Below, piece by piece: positions 10,213 to 21,800 of a stretch of DNA of 47,500 nucleotides (positions are counted from its first letter, which is position 1; each line of letters opens with the position of its first letter). The DNA comes from Hirudo medicinalis (taxonomy: Eukaryota > Annelida > Clitellata > Hirudinida > Hirudinidae): NCBI GenBank assembly GCA_011800805.1, contig MPNW01000666.1, positions 64,317 to 111,816 on the forward strand, given 5' to 3'. The notes under the pieces were generated by a model. The model was not told the origin of the DNA. It made no database searches and was given only the letters and a program-made list of their open reading frames with translations. The position numbers and the translations under genes were made by a program.

Positions 10213-11677
10213 CACATTTTGAAATCAAATCACCTTTCGCATGTTTATCCAGATTATTCGCTGCTAATAATCGATCAAGCAGAAGATAAGACCTGGATTT
10301 GTTATTAAGAGATATTTGTCTAACTATTTTAAAAGAAGATGAGTAAATACCAGAAAAAAAATAGAATAACGTAAGAAATACGAGAACCGAGTGTGTGATA
10401 TGAAATCATTTCATTTCATTTGATGTGATGAAAGTCGTCAATGAGTTGCTGAAGAGACCACGCAACAGAACAGAATTTGGTAAAAAAAAACAGAGCTGGG
10501 GCTAGTCATCCCATTGAACCAAGGCCCCGTCCACGGCCTAGATTGGTTACTCGCAAAGAAGAATTCAACAACTTCATAACTGTTCTCTAGATACAGGAAG
10601 AAAGCGTGAAATATTGCTCCCGTAAACAAAGCAAAACTCAGACGCACATGAGATTCCTTTGAGGAACCTTCCCGCCCAGCTTGGTTGATGATTGTTGATG
10701 ATTGTTGATTGTTTTTGTGGCGGAATTGTTAGTGGTTGCTACTTTCGCATGGTTTTCACCCTCTCGTGTGGAAGCATCACTTAGTTCACTTTCTATTCTA
10801 AACAAGTTCCACTTTCTTGGACCGACATTCGAATGGGATTTCATTTATTCAGTTCAACGAAAAGTTGTTCGACAAGATGAAGCGGTTAGGATTGAAAACA
10901 AGCTATCTATTATGCAATTGTTTTTTATTTAAAACCATATTATCTAATATAAAATTATTTTATAATTAAAAATATATTATGTCATATGATATAATTTATT
11001 ACCTCAAAGCATAATCACCTAATACGGTATAATTTATTACTTAAAAGCATATTAGCTAGAAATCACGTAAAAAAATTATTTCAAGCAATCAAGTAAAAAT
11101 GGGAATGTAACATTACCTCCGAACGGAATCCACAATATCGACAGATGAGAAGCAAACAAATATCTACACTTTCACAACTGAAAACCTCTAGAAATCCGTC
11201 CTTAGTAGGTTCCTCAACACACGTCCATCATAATCATCGGTAGAAGAAGAAATAGTTACTCCAGCCTATCTTCACAGCGAGTAATGAGTACGGATACGAT
11301 ATGGCTCACTGAGATAGGAGAGAGGAGAACAAGCACTCGCATTGGAAAGCGGGCACCGATGTGCGCCATATTCCTGGCGTGTTGCTCGCTTTTCTATGAA
11401 GAGTGCGCTGTGTGCTTGTGCTCGTGTCTTCTTTCTGTCAGAATCAAACACTGTTAAAAGTGTCTTTCCAGTCTGCTTGTTTTGCACTTTTTTTGGCTAT
11501 TTCAAACTTGCTCTTTTTATGGTTCTTTTTCATGGCTATTTTTTATCACGATTTTTTTTTTAAATAAAACAAATGTCGGCCACGATTCGAGCTTTGAAGT
11601 CCAGGAACTCAGGAGAGGGCGGCTAAAAAGTCAGCTGCCAACAAATGAAAGTCAACAGCCGGCTGAAAAAAGGAAAT
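10213..11677. other. Gene-free stretch between slo exon 1 and the 256-residue ORF
   Basis: Several frames of 65-76 codons overlap each other on both strands (10438-10932, 11272-11563) without recognisable motifs or splice partners. I see no supported gene. 10930-11080 is AT-rich with repeated ATAATTTATTAC words. Confidence 0.5.
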
Positions 11678-12448
11678 TCATGCTTTGTTCAAAGAGAGAT
11701 TTGTCTGCAGAGATTCATTGAATTGATCGATTTGGTTTTTGGTGAAACTGTCGGAGAGTTCTTTCGTCAGGTGGTTCGATGTCACGAAATCATACTTCTG
11801 CTCAGCGAGGCCCGTAAAAAGTAGCAGCTCGCTGGATTGGTCTCTTTTCTTTCGCCGTCTTTTTGAATGTTTCGACTCGTTATTTGAAAACCCAGTGTTT
11901 TCGTGATTAAAAGCGACCTGCTTGCTCTGGGAACGAGCGTGAGGCTTTTTAGGAAATTTTTGACGATGTGGAAGGGAAGAACTCAAGTTCCATTGCGATG
12001 CATTCTCGATGATTTCCTTGTTGGACAACTTTGTTGCGATGCGAGTTACGAGGTTTTCAATTTTGCCCACTCGTTCGTTCAGTTGTCCGACGAAAGAAGG
12101 TTCCTTCTCTGGCTCAGTGTTTTGTCTGGTGTATTTTAGGAAGGGAATTTTGTTTAGATCGAGGGCACAATAGCGTGGCATCGCGTGCTGAAGATTCACT
12201 TCAAAGACGTGTTTCATCATCTTGATGATGTCCAAGACCTTATCGTATTTGGTTTTGTAAAATTCATTATCGCCGTACAGCCTGCAGTTAGCGTTCTTCA
12301 AATCCTTGCAAAGTTGTTTCCTGGCATCAATTATGTCACTATTCTTGTAAAATCGAGAAACCGACGATGCGAAGCTGACATCTTCGATGAATTGAATGTT
12401 GTTGTGAATCAGGCAGAGCAGTTCGTTCTGGACTAGTCGACGCGCCAT
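11678..12448 (-). CDS. Single-exon uncharacterised protein, probably transposon-related
   Basis: An intact 256-residue frame starting MARRLVQNELL. An N-terminal helical region contains SRFYKNSDIIDARKQLCKDL and later RYCALDLNKIPFLKY. The spacing of FYxxxDIxxARxxLCxDL, a short basic loop, a KVLDIIKMM helix and a CALDLNKIP motif resembles, from memory, small repetitive proteins scattered through cnidarian, annelid and mollusc genomes that often accompany retroelements. Residues about 105-145 (VGQLNERVGKIENLVTRIAT) look like a short coiled coil. A strongly basic segment (SKHSKRRRKKRDQ) near residue 200 could bind nucleic acid or direct nuclear import. There is no intron, no signal peptide and no membrane segment. 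Function is unknown; an orphan host gene is the alternative. Confidence 0.6.
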   Translation of the reverse strand: MARRLVQNELLCLIHNNIQFIEDVSFASSVSRFYKNSDIIDARKQLCKDLKNANCRLYGDNEFYKTKYDKVLDIIKMMKHVFEVNLQHAMPRYCALDLNKIPFLKYTRQNTEPEKEPSFVGQLNERVGKIENLVTRIATKLSNKEIIENASQWNLSSSLPHRQKFPKKPHARSQSKQVAFNHENTGFSNNESKHSKRRRKKRDQSSELLLFTGLAEQKYDFVTSNHLTKELSDSFTKNQIDQFNESLQTNLSLNKA

Positions 12449-14598
12449 TGTGACGTTTTGTTTTGATTTTTCGTCTTTGGAGCTTCTGCCTTCCTTGCTC
12501 GTTCATTTTATTACCAGTGACTTAGTGGAAGAAAGTTTAATTTGATTAATTAAATATTATTACAAATAATATCGCTTTTTAAATAAATTATTTTAAGTCT
12601 TATGAAACATTCTAGAATTATTCAAACTCATAAAAAATTAAGTTTTAAAACTCAGGATGGGTTCGTCAAAAGTTGCAAGAGCAGAAAATCTAAGAAACGT
12701 GATTGGAACCTTCCAATCATTAGTTCTAGTTGCGTGAGTAAGAAAACGAAAAAGTATTTCTCTAGAAATTAATTTCTTACCTGAAACTGAAAGTGGGTGA
12801 TCTTAAAAAAAAAACAAAACAACTTTCTGTCGTGCATCCGGAGGCATGCAATAGTTTGGATCGATAAGTCGCATGATGAGGTAATATTTGGTAGTTGCAC
12901 CCGATGACATTTTGGAGTCACAATTGATGTTATTCTTTTACATGCTCATTTTCTAATAAATTTTAACATAAATGTCAGCATTTAATAAAATTTATAAAAC
13001 CAGTTCTTGTTTTTCCACCTTTTGAAGTTTGAAACCATCGACAATTTTAATGTAATTTAAAATATTAATTTTAATGTAATTATATTTAATTAAAATTATA
13101 AGATCAGCCTCTGAACGTGTGAACGGAGAAAAAGAAGCATGCGTGGTCGAAATAAATGAGGGAATGATGGAAAAATTTGAAGGAATAATTTAAGCATAGA
13201 TTTTGTAGTCGGTGAACCTGGTGACAAATTTATATGAAGGTCGTCGAATCTTGAGACGTTTTGAAACGTTGAATCGAAGCGTAAAGGGTTCACTTCAGGT
13301 TACTCTGATTATCTTAGATATTATCTTAGATATTACTCCACACTAAAGTCTTCTGGATGTGGTCAGAAGATCAATGCCTGCAATAATGTATTTGCTTGCA
13401 ACAGAGCAACAAAGCAACAAAGCACTTGCATTCGATTGCTTTCAAAGAATAGGAGTCATCAACCTAAGGTCACGCTTTCCTGCGATTTTCTTTTTTGCGG
13501 AGTGTTGTACCTGTTTTGGATCAGTAATTTCAAATCAATGCCAAATATCGTGCTTAAATTAATCTTGCTGTGAACATCCTGAAAATAGATGACGATAGTT
13601 CTAATAACATTTTGTTCTAATTATATTTTGTTAAGTCACCAAAGTGCCGGACAGAAAAACCTGATATCAAATATTTGGAAGGTCCACAACAGTCGATAAA
13701 TTTGAATACAGTCGTACTTTGGCAATCACTTTTTATTGCATTTGCTCTGCATGGCATTGTTGTATTTGTATATATGTACATTTATTAATTCATATTATTA
13801 TTATTATTATTTATATTTACGCTTCGCAAATAATTTTTTATAATTTGTGTAACTAAATCAGAAAGTTGGTAATGAAAATTTTGTGAAGATAAAAAAGTTA
13901 TGAAAAAGTCACGAAAACATTTCAAACTCACTTCTTAATTCATCTGCTTGAATGTCGAAGAAGTCCGAGTAATTGGGTCCACATAATTTTAATTATTTAA
14001 TATAAAAATACATTTTAATATTCTACATTATTTAATAAAAAAATATATTTTAATAATTTATGTTATTTAATATAAAAAATATTTTAATATTTTATATAAA
14101 ATATATTTTAATATAAAAATAAATTATATATTTTAATATAAAAATAAATTATATATTTAATAATATTTTAATATAAAATTATATTTTAATATTTTATATT
14201 ATTTAAAAGAAATTTTTAAAAATATCTTACACAACAAATTATTTCTACTAAGTATTTCAAACTGCTCCTTGCAGTTCCATGCCGTGATTTCGTCATTACG
14301 GATTTGCTTGCAGGAGGAGGCAAATATCAATGTTTGACAATTTGCTTGGAAATCTGGAAGTGGAATTGAAACAAAATTAATCTAAATATGCCTAATAACT
14401 TAAATTCAGAACGATGTTTTATTAAATTCATTTGAACCGATTATTCCGACATTTGCGATTTTAAAGAAAATAGAAAAAAATGTGGTTTTACCTAAAACGA
14501 GTTTTGAACAAAATGTAAATTATTTGTGCTTATTGGTTTTTACTGAAATTTGCTGTAATGTTACTTTTCATTTCGAAAATAAATTCTTTAAGTAACAA
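12449..14598. other. Gene-free AT-rich intergenic region
   Basis: No supported gene. It contains an ATT microsatellite (13794-13812) and a degenerate AT-only tandem stretch (about 13985-14215) built from TTTAATATAAAAATATATTT-like words. Frames at 13096-13293 and 13359-13562 carry no recognisable motif. Confidence 0.55.
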
Positions 14599-14636
<38 letters not shown>

Positions 14637-14670
14637 GTAGTAGTAGTAGTAGTAGTNGTAGAGTAGTAGT

Positions 14671-14762
<92 letters not shown>
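14599..14762. repeat. (ATT)n(AGT)n compound microsatellite containing an assembly N
   Basis: ATT triplets switch to AGT triplets at about 14635 and continue to 14762, with an ambiguous base at 14657 and two phase slips beside it. The true array length is probably not resolved. Confidence 0.9.
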
Positions 14763-15427
14763 TTTAAACATATTGTAGATTAATGTTATTAATATCTCAG
14801 CAGCAATACTTTGAAAAGGACATCGTTTTCTGAACTAATTCATCAGTGTTCACAACAAATGAGAATCGAAAGCGGCAAAAATTCCATTAGTCTGCATAAA
14901 TGCGGTTGGTTGCAATAAAACGAAATGGCACCGCGATTGGAGTCTTCCTTGTAGGAAGTCGATCGGAAGGAAACCATTCTTCGCGGAAAAGCTTGCGTGA
15001 CTGAACTCTCTGAGAGAGTTCCATCTTATGACTTGCAAACTTCGCATCGCTCAGACGTGACATCGAGACTGACCCCGGATACGTCCGGGCTTCTTTTTTT
15101 CCAGGCTAATGACTTCTCTGTGATGGAAATGAGCAGCCGGATGTATGTCTCAAAAGAACATGTAGTATATTTCCAGCTGGAGACAGTGGATAATTAAGGA
15201 GTTCCTGTGCTTGGAATGGTGGAAAGTAGATCCTTATTCTGCCGAGCGTGGATGATCGGAATGTGACAGCGAAAGTGGAGTTGATATTGAACCACAAATT
15301 ATTCTTACTCTGGTGGATAGTGTAAAGAAACGCCTTCATAAATTCCACATATTTCGAAAAAATTTTGTATTTCCGAAACTGTACAAAATAATAATAATAA
15401 TAATATATATTACAAATTCTAAATTCT
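14763..15427. other. Unassigned spacer of mixed composition
   Basis: The stretch 14870-15240 is GC-richer than its surroundings, and short frames overlap on both strands (14850-15047, 14997-15197, 15106-15477). None has a recognisable motif. It may be an old mobile-element copy or a non-coding transcript. Confidence 0.4.
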
Positions 15428-15573
15428 GGCCGCCGACAGAAATTTCGGGCCCCTAAGCATAGCAGCCATAGGCTCATATGTTATGTCAATTTGGTAATGG
15501 AAAAGCAAAAAAGGTGATGATTGTGAAATTTTGTTTTTTAAAACCTGGGCGGGTCCCAAAAATTGCCGGGTCC
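15428..15573 (+). repeat. Dispersed repeat R1, copy 1 (plus orientation)
   Basis: It begins GGCCGCCGACAGAAATTT, continues through GTTATGTCAATTTGGTAAT and ends in a GGGCGGGTCC-rich stretch. The same blocks in the same order appear in reverse complement at about 35690-35831, inside a myosin intron. No coding capacity is seen, so a short non-autonomous transposable element is likely. Confidence 0.7.
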
Positions 15574-16289
15574 CTTTTGAAAAGAATGAATTTATGGAAA
15601 ATGAAATGATGCGCTGAAAAAGTCTTAAAATCGAATAGCAGAATATTAATTTTCATGAAAAGGAAAAGTTTGGTAACGACAGTTGGAAAAGAAATGACCT
15701 TTAAAGGCTTCAACGACTTTGCCATCAAAGCATAAAATGCTAATAATTCTAGTTTGTAGAAGCATCTGCACATTTAAAGATGAAAATAACATCTCCATTG
15801 CACCCAAAATTCCTCTGAGCCTAAATTATTTAAGGAATAATTTTTATTTAGTACATATAATCGAGAATATTAATTCAATAGATTTATTTTTTTAAATCTT
15901 ATGTTCGACTAAGTTCAGCTACATTCGAATCGCAAATTTACATAGATGGATATTATTCTTTTAGATATTCTATCCCTTTAACTTAAACATGGTTTAATTG
16001 ATTAATTTTGATAATATTCAATTGAATAAAAATTTACTGTTTTCTGAGCGTCGACATTTTTTTCATAAACTTAAAAATAAACAAGACTCCAGGCTTTACG
16101 TCGAAGCGATGTTATTTTCATATTGCTGCGGATCAGTAGTTATTTATTAGCATTGCGTGTTTTGTTTTTAACTCTTTTTAGTTCATAGTGTTGTATGCCG
16201 AAAATCAACTAGCATTATTATAATTTTCAGTAATATAATCGACGTTATCGTCAAAGTATGTAGATGTTGGAGCCTCAGTCGATAAAACA
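15574..16289. other. Upstream region of the KAT6-like gene
   Basis: AT-rich unique sequence. I see no convincing TATA box or initiator, so the transcription start is not placed. It presumably contains the promoter and 5' leader of the gene whose ATG is at 16290. Confidence 0.4.
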
Positions 16290-18773
16290 ATGTCGCTGCC
16301 GTTCAAGATCAAAAAGATGGCTATTTCCGAGGTCGATTCGTCATTTATTATTGACGAAATCGTCAGCTCTATTGCAAAGATAAAAAAACAAAAGCAGAGA
16401 CCAAACACTGAAAGGATATTCTCTATGATGGTGAAATCTCACCCTGAACTTACTTTATCTTGTTTGAATGAAGCCATAGAGAGGGCTATACACGAAGGAC
16501 TTGTGGTGAATTACCTCCATAACGGTGTTTATTCGTATCGTGTCGTGCCAACAACCTCAGAGTCCATCAACAAGTTTGTCAGTGACAGGAGTGTTGAAGA
16601 GGCAGTGAAGTGGTTGTTTTATGATGGGAAGTTGAAGGAATTTACCTTGGATGACTTGGAATGTTCTGTGAAACAACACTTTTCTCCAGGTAGTATGTTC
16701 AGTAGCTGTTTGAGAGATGTTATTGTCAATGCTTGCGGTGAACTTGTCCAGCTTGGGGAATTGACATATGCAAGGGGGGTTTATACGAAGAATATGTCAG
16801 TGCACAAAGATGCTGACATTAAGCAATTCACCTGCACAAACAACAACGACAACGATGTTACGAGTAAACTTGCAACTGCAAGAGATTCTACCCTCCTGAA
16901 GAAAAATGAGCCTCCTGACATCAAAGACAACAGTCCCATTAAAAAATTTGTTAAAGTAAAACAAGCAAACCTCGATTCACCCTCTAATAGAGAGGACTTG
17001 AAACTGTCAGACGACACTCACATTAGCAGTAAGGAATCCTTCTCAAACTTGCAGAGCCCCTCTTCCGATGCGTCCAGCGACAAGCCTAAAAAAAAAGAAA
17101 GCTCGAAGTCTCCAAGTGTCTTTCCTCTTTGACAGCCTGTCGAACTTCTTTTCCGTTTCGGGAGAAAAGAGAAGAGCGAGTAGGTCGGCAGCAGAGAAGT
17201 CCTTGAACAGCAACGTGTCGCAAGGAAGCAAGTCATCCAGACAATTGAAAGTCGAAGCAAATAAGTCACATATCAGCACAAAGAAAGCCTCAAAAACTAC
17301 TGCCTCTAAGACAACCTCAAATTTTTCTGATTGGCAATTCGACCAACAACCACCCAAAAAGAAATCCAAGGCTCCCCCAAAAATAACTCCCAGCCACAAG
17401 AAAAGTTCCCTGCAGACATCGAACGACCATTCTGCCAAGTTCGTGAAGGCCCCTTCAGTTCTTCATTCTGCATTAGGTTTGTGCAGTTACCATTGGTTGC
17501 GAGGATGAGCGGATGAAAGTCGGACGAACGACGGATTCCCGAGGCCGTATCCGATGCCATTATTTTATATTTGCAGACGAATTGGACTTCAACGAAGTCA
17601 ACCTGGCATCCATCAACTCGGACGACCGAGAATTTTTTTCCAATCACACGAGACAGGTTGAAAATATGAAGACAATTTATTCGATTCTCGTTTTATTTTC
17701 GATTGTCCGAAACATCTAAGGGCGGGAATGATTGCAGACGATTCCTGCAAACCGATCGGTCGACATCGCTTTCGGTCGCTTCCTGTTGATGATTACCAAC
17801 TTGGAAATGCTCCAGAGATCAGACCTTAGGTGGGTTTAAGATTGTTCCAATATAAAATGAATGGCTAATTAGGCTTTAGTTAAATATTGGTAAAATTGAT
17901 GATTTCATTTTGTTTTTCAGACAGAGGAGGCTGGTCATGTGTGAGTTTTGTCTGCAGATGTTGGAAAGTTCGAGAAGCCTCGAGAGACACCTGGTGAGAG
18001 TTTTGGCTTCTGTGATTTGAGCAGAATTTAAAGTAATTTATTTACCAAGAGAACTCAAACTGATGATTTTGAATTAATTAAAACATCCACATTGTGCATT
18101 AACAGTTACCAGGGCATTATTCCTCAGTAAAGTATTATTTATTGCAACTTATTTGATTTTAAACTACTGATTTTTAATGTTGGGGATTTCCAAGATTGGT
18201 CAGTTAACTCAACTTCAGATGGATTTCTCTCGAAGATTCTAAACATTGACAACGTCGCATGTGTCGGTTCCAATGCAGTGTTTTTGAGATCACGAGTAAT
18301 TTTCACTCCCAAATCCAAAATTTTTGTAACGATTCCACATGATGCATTGGAACTGATTTAACTTTATTCCTGGACTCCACAAATTATTTCATAACTGATT
18401 TTCCAAATAAATACAATTTCATTCATCGAAATAGATTTTAATATGTTGAAATATAAATATTTAAAATATTTTAATATGTTTAAATATTATAGTCGTATTG
18501 CCTCTCTTAATCTGTCGAGCACTCCTGAGAGTAACTTTGGAAATTCATCTGTTCATCGATGGATTCCTTGAAGTTCTTTGAAAGTGTTGATTTTTAATTG
18601 TCGGTTCAAAAAAGTCCCCAAGATTGATGTTATTTTGCTTACTTGCATTTTCTTCGGTTTGGAATCTTTCACAAGTTCATGTATTGAGGGTTATGAATGG
18701 GGGATTCATGAATTTAAAAACATTATTTGCTTATTAATTATAAATAGAATGAAGTAAATTGTGAAGCACAGCA

Positions 18774-18815
<42 letters not shown>

Positions 18816-21800
18816 TCGCAAGGAAGTGCTGCTCACTGCTTGGCTTAACTTTGTGATCGTCGAGAAATATAATCATCTGAGATCTTAAGACCTGCATTTT
18901 AAGTGCTTCTTTGGATTTTTATTCCCTGTAAAATATGAGATGAACAAGTTCTTCCATTGAAATGTCATATATTTGTGTAAATGTTGCATTCCCATTCAAC
19001 TGTCGGCCTGCACAATAATTCAGACTAATTGCAACCATTTTCTGCCTTTTGATAAAAGAACCTTGAGATATTTTTGGAACCACGGTGAATGTCACTGCAT
19101 TCTTTGAAATATGGATTCTCTGGGTAGGTTTTGCTTCCTACTTTTTAGAATATTTTAATATTTATTATTAATTAATTATTTTGGAATTTAGTAGAATTTC
19201 GTGTTTATTTGTAAAAGCAATTCTTTCTTAATTGATCTAAGAAATGAAATAAAACCAAGTTTATTTCCTTCTTTGGATAAATCATGTATTCACAAATGAT
19301 TTCTGGATTAGAATAACAATCAAGTTACTTGTTGAAGAATTGTGGATTAATAAACATTAGTAAGTAACTCCTACATCATAACATTTCAATTAGTTGATAA
19401 TTCTTGCATTAAACATATTTAACATCATAATTCCCATGGAAATATACTTTGAGCTGCATTTCCTAAATGCTGGACAACCTCGAACAACTTTTCCTCATTT
19501 CACTCGATTCTCTTTCATGCTTTTCCATCCGTCCGTCCACCCATTAATCAATCAATCCGCCCGTTCGTTCGATCCGTCCGTCAATCCACGCATCAATCAT
19601 CTTTTGAAGTTCTTGAGGTTAAAGCAGATCTAAATAATCCTAACTTTTGACCAATAAAATGAGAACATTATAAATTTTTTTCTTTTTTTGCTATTTTTTG
19701 TTATATTTACAAATATTTACAAATTTTGATGAAGGACTTTTCATGTCCAGAAAATTTTTGAGTCCATTAAAGTCTAAAAGTAGATGAGAAGAATCAATTT
19801 TCAGCAGAATTTTGTTCAAAATATTGTCAATATAGAAAATTATATATTGAAATGTTATTATTATGAAACATTACATTGTAATGTTTGTCATTTAAATGCG
19901 ATAAACACATTTACATGAATTCATTTTGTGCATTAATCTGTGTGTAAAATTCCTAAATTTTGTGCCCTAGGTGAAGGTGTAATTTTCTGTTTACTACAGT
20001 GATGCAAACGGTTTACTGCTTCTTGTGATAGGAATTCAGTACTTCATCTGACATTAGAATGTCATTTTCACCTTAATTTTTTTTTTAAATATCATTATTC
20101 TATTGCAAGCATATAATGTAACTATTTGTTTCATATACATTAGTAATAATATTTTTATGGAAGTGATGATTTAATAAATATTATTAAATTTTCACAAATC
20201 CAGAGAACCCTCTTCCAAGTGGTGATGTAATTAGAATGATTACAATGACAGGTGTTAATATCACTTTGAGGTCTTGAAGTGTCCCTCTTGAAAATATGGA
20301 ACATATGCTAATTTAAAAAAAAAAACATTCATTCATTTACAAAAATAAAAAAATAATTTCATCAAATTCCAAAATATTACATCCATACTTGTTTCAAAGT
20401 TTCTATTTTAAAACCCTAAAGGTGTCCTTGTGATGCAGAAGTTTGTTTTTCGATGTGATTTTCATGATGAGGTCTGATTATGATTATGATTATGTTGCAA
20501 ATCAAGATTGGCAGGGAAGAAACCAACTTGGTTGAAACAATGTTCAATGTTTGTTAGCTTACAACTTACTTAAATCCACAGATTTTTTTTTGTGGTCAAG
20601 TACAAAAGTTGTAACTGTACTTGAGTTCAGCCATGTAACTTTTAACTTTTAAATGCAACAAGTATTGTGAATATTTACAGTGCAAAAAATAGTGATGTTA
20701 ATATTTACAAGGCATTTACGACGTTCAATGCCGCATCATTGTAATCATTAATCTCGTAATCATCGTTCGATTTCTCAAAAGTTTTCTTCATTGTTGCAGA
20801 TGAAGTGTGGCTTGCACTGCCCTCCAGGCAATGAAATGTACAGACTCAACGACATCAAACTCTTCCACTTGGCAAGTCGGGACCAACCCGTTTACTCCGA
20901 ACGACTGGGACGACTCGTCCGGCTGTTGTGCGTGGTGGAGCGCACGAGTGGCAGTCCTGCCGAAGAGGCGTCCGCGCGACTGCCGGAAAACGACGTCCCT
21001 TGCGTGCCGAGCTTCGAGGAGCTGGACTACTTCATCCTCACCATCCAGGATAGGTCGGGGTCGCACCTCGCGGGGATTCTCTCTTATGTGAGCACCTACT
21101 CCTGATCGAAAACATTACATCATTTTGAACCATTAATTTATCGTTGGAAACATTCATTAAAAAATCATAGAAGTGCCAGTTCTCCAGATGCAGTTTTAAT
21201 TCAAGCAGTCAATCTGTGAAAAACCGACGCTCGATCTGCTGGAAACTTTGCTATTTGAAACTTTAATCTTTAAGCGCAATGTTTATTGTGACAAACTGAT
21301 GACGTTAAAAACGTCTTCCAGCACGAGATGACGCGCGGATGCTGGAGAGTGACTTGCCTCTTCGTCCTTCCTCAGTACAGAAATCAGGGACATGCCAAGT
21401 GCCTTGTCAACTTGGGTTGGGGTTTTACTTTTCGTTTCAATTCTTGCTTTCCGATACTTAATATATTCTGCTTTTAATTATGAAGATGATTTATCATGTC
21501 ATTCCTCTTGGTTAGAGTATTTTCTTTTATGAATTTCTTGTTTAAATCCAATTTTGGAAACTAATTTTTAAGCCAAAATCTTGCAGCTATGTTTTTCCTC
21601 ATTTAGCACGTGTCTGTCGGTTTTCCCGTCGACAAAATGTTAATTTAATTCATATTTTCCAAATATTATTGATTACTTAATATAACATTAATTATTATTA
21701 CTTAGTAATAATTTTAATTTATAATTGTTGCATAATAATTATTAAAGAAAAAATTAAGTCATAATTGGAGATAAGTGATTGTTGGTTATTCGATTGAAAA

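Noticed and set aside
17029..17135. Alternative acceptor TTTGACAG (17135) for KAT6-like intron 1
   Set aside because: A better pyrimidine tract, but a 107-nt intron breaks the frame with donor 17029; the acceptor at 17164 (136 nt) keeps it.
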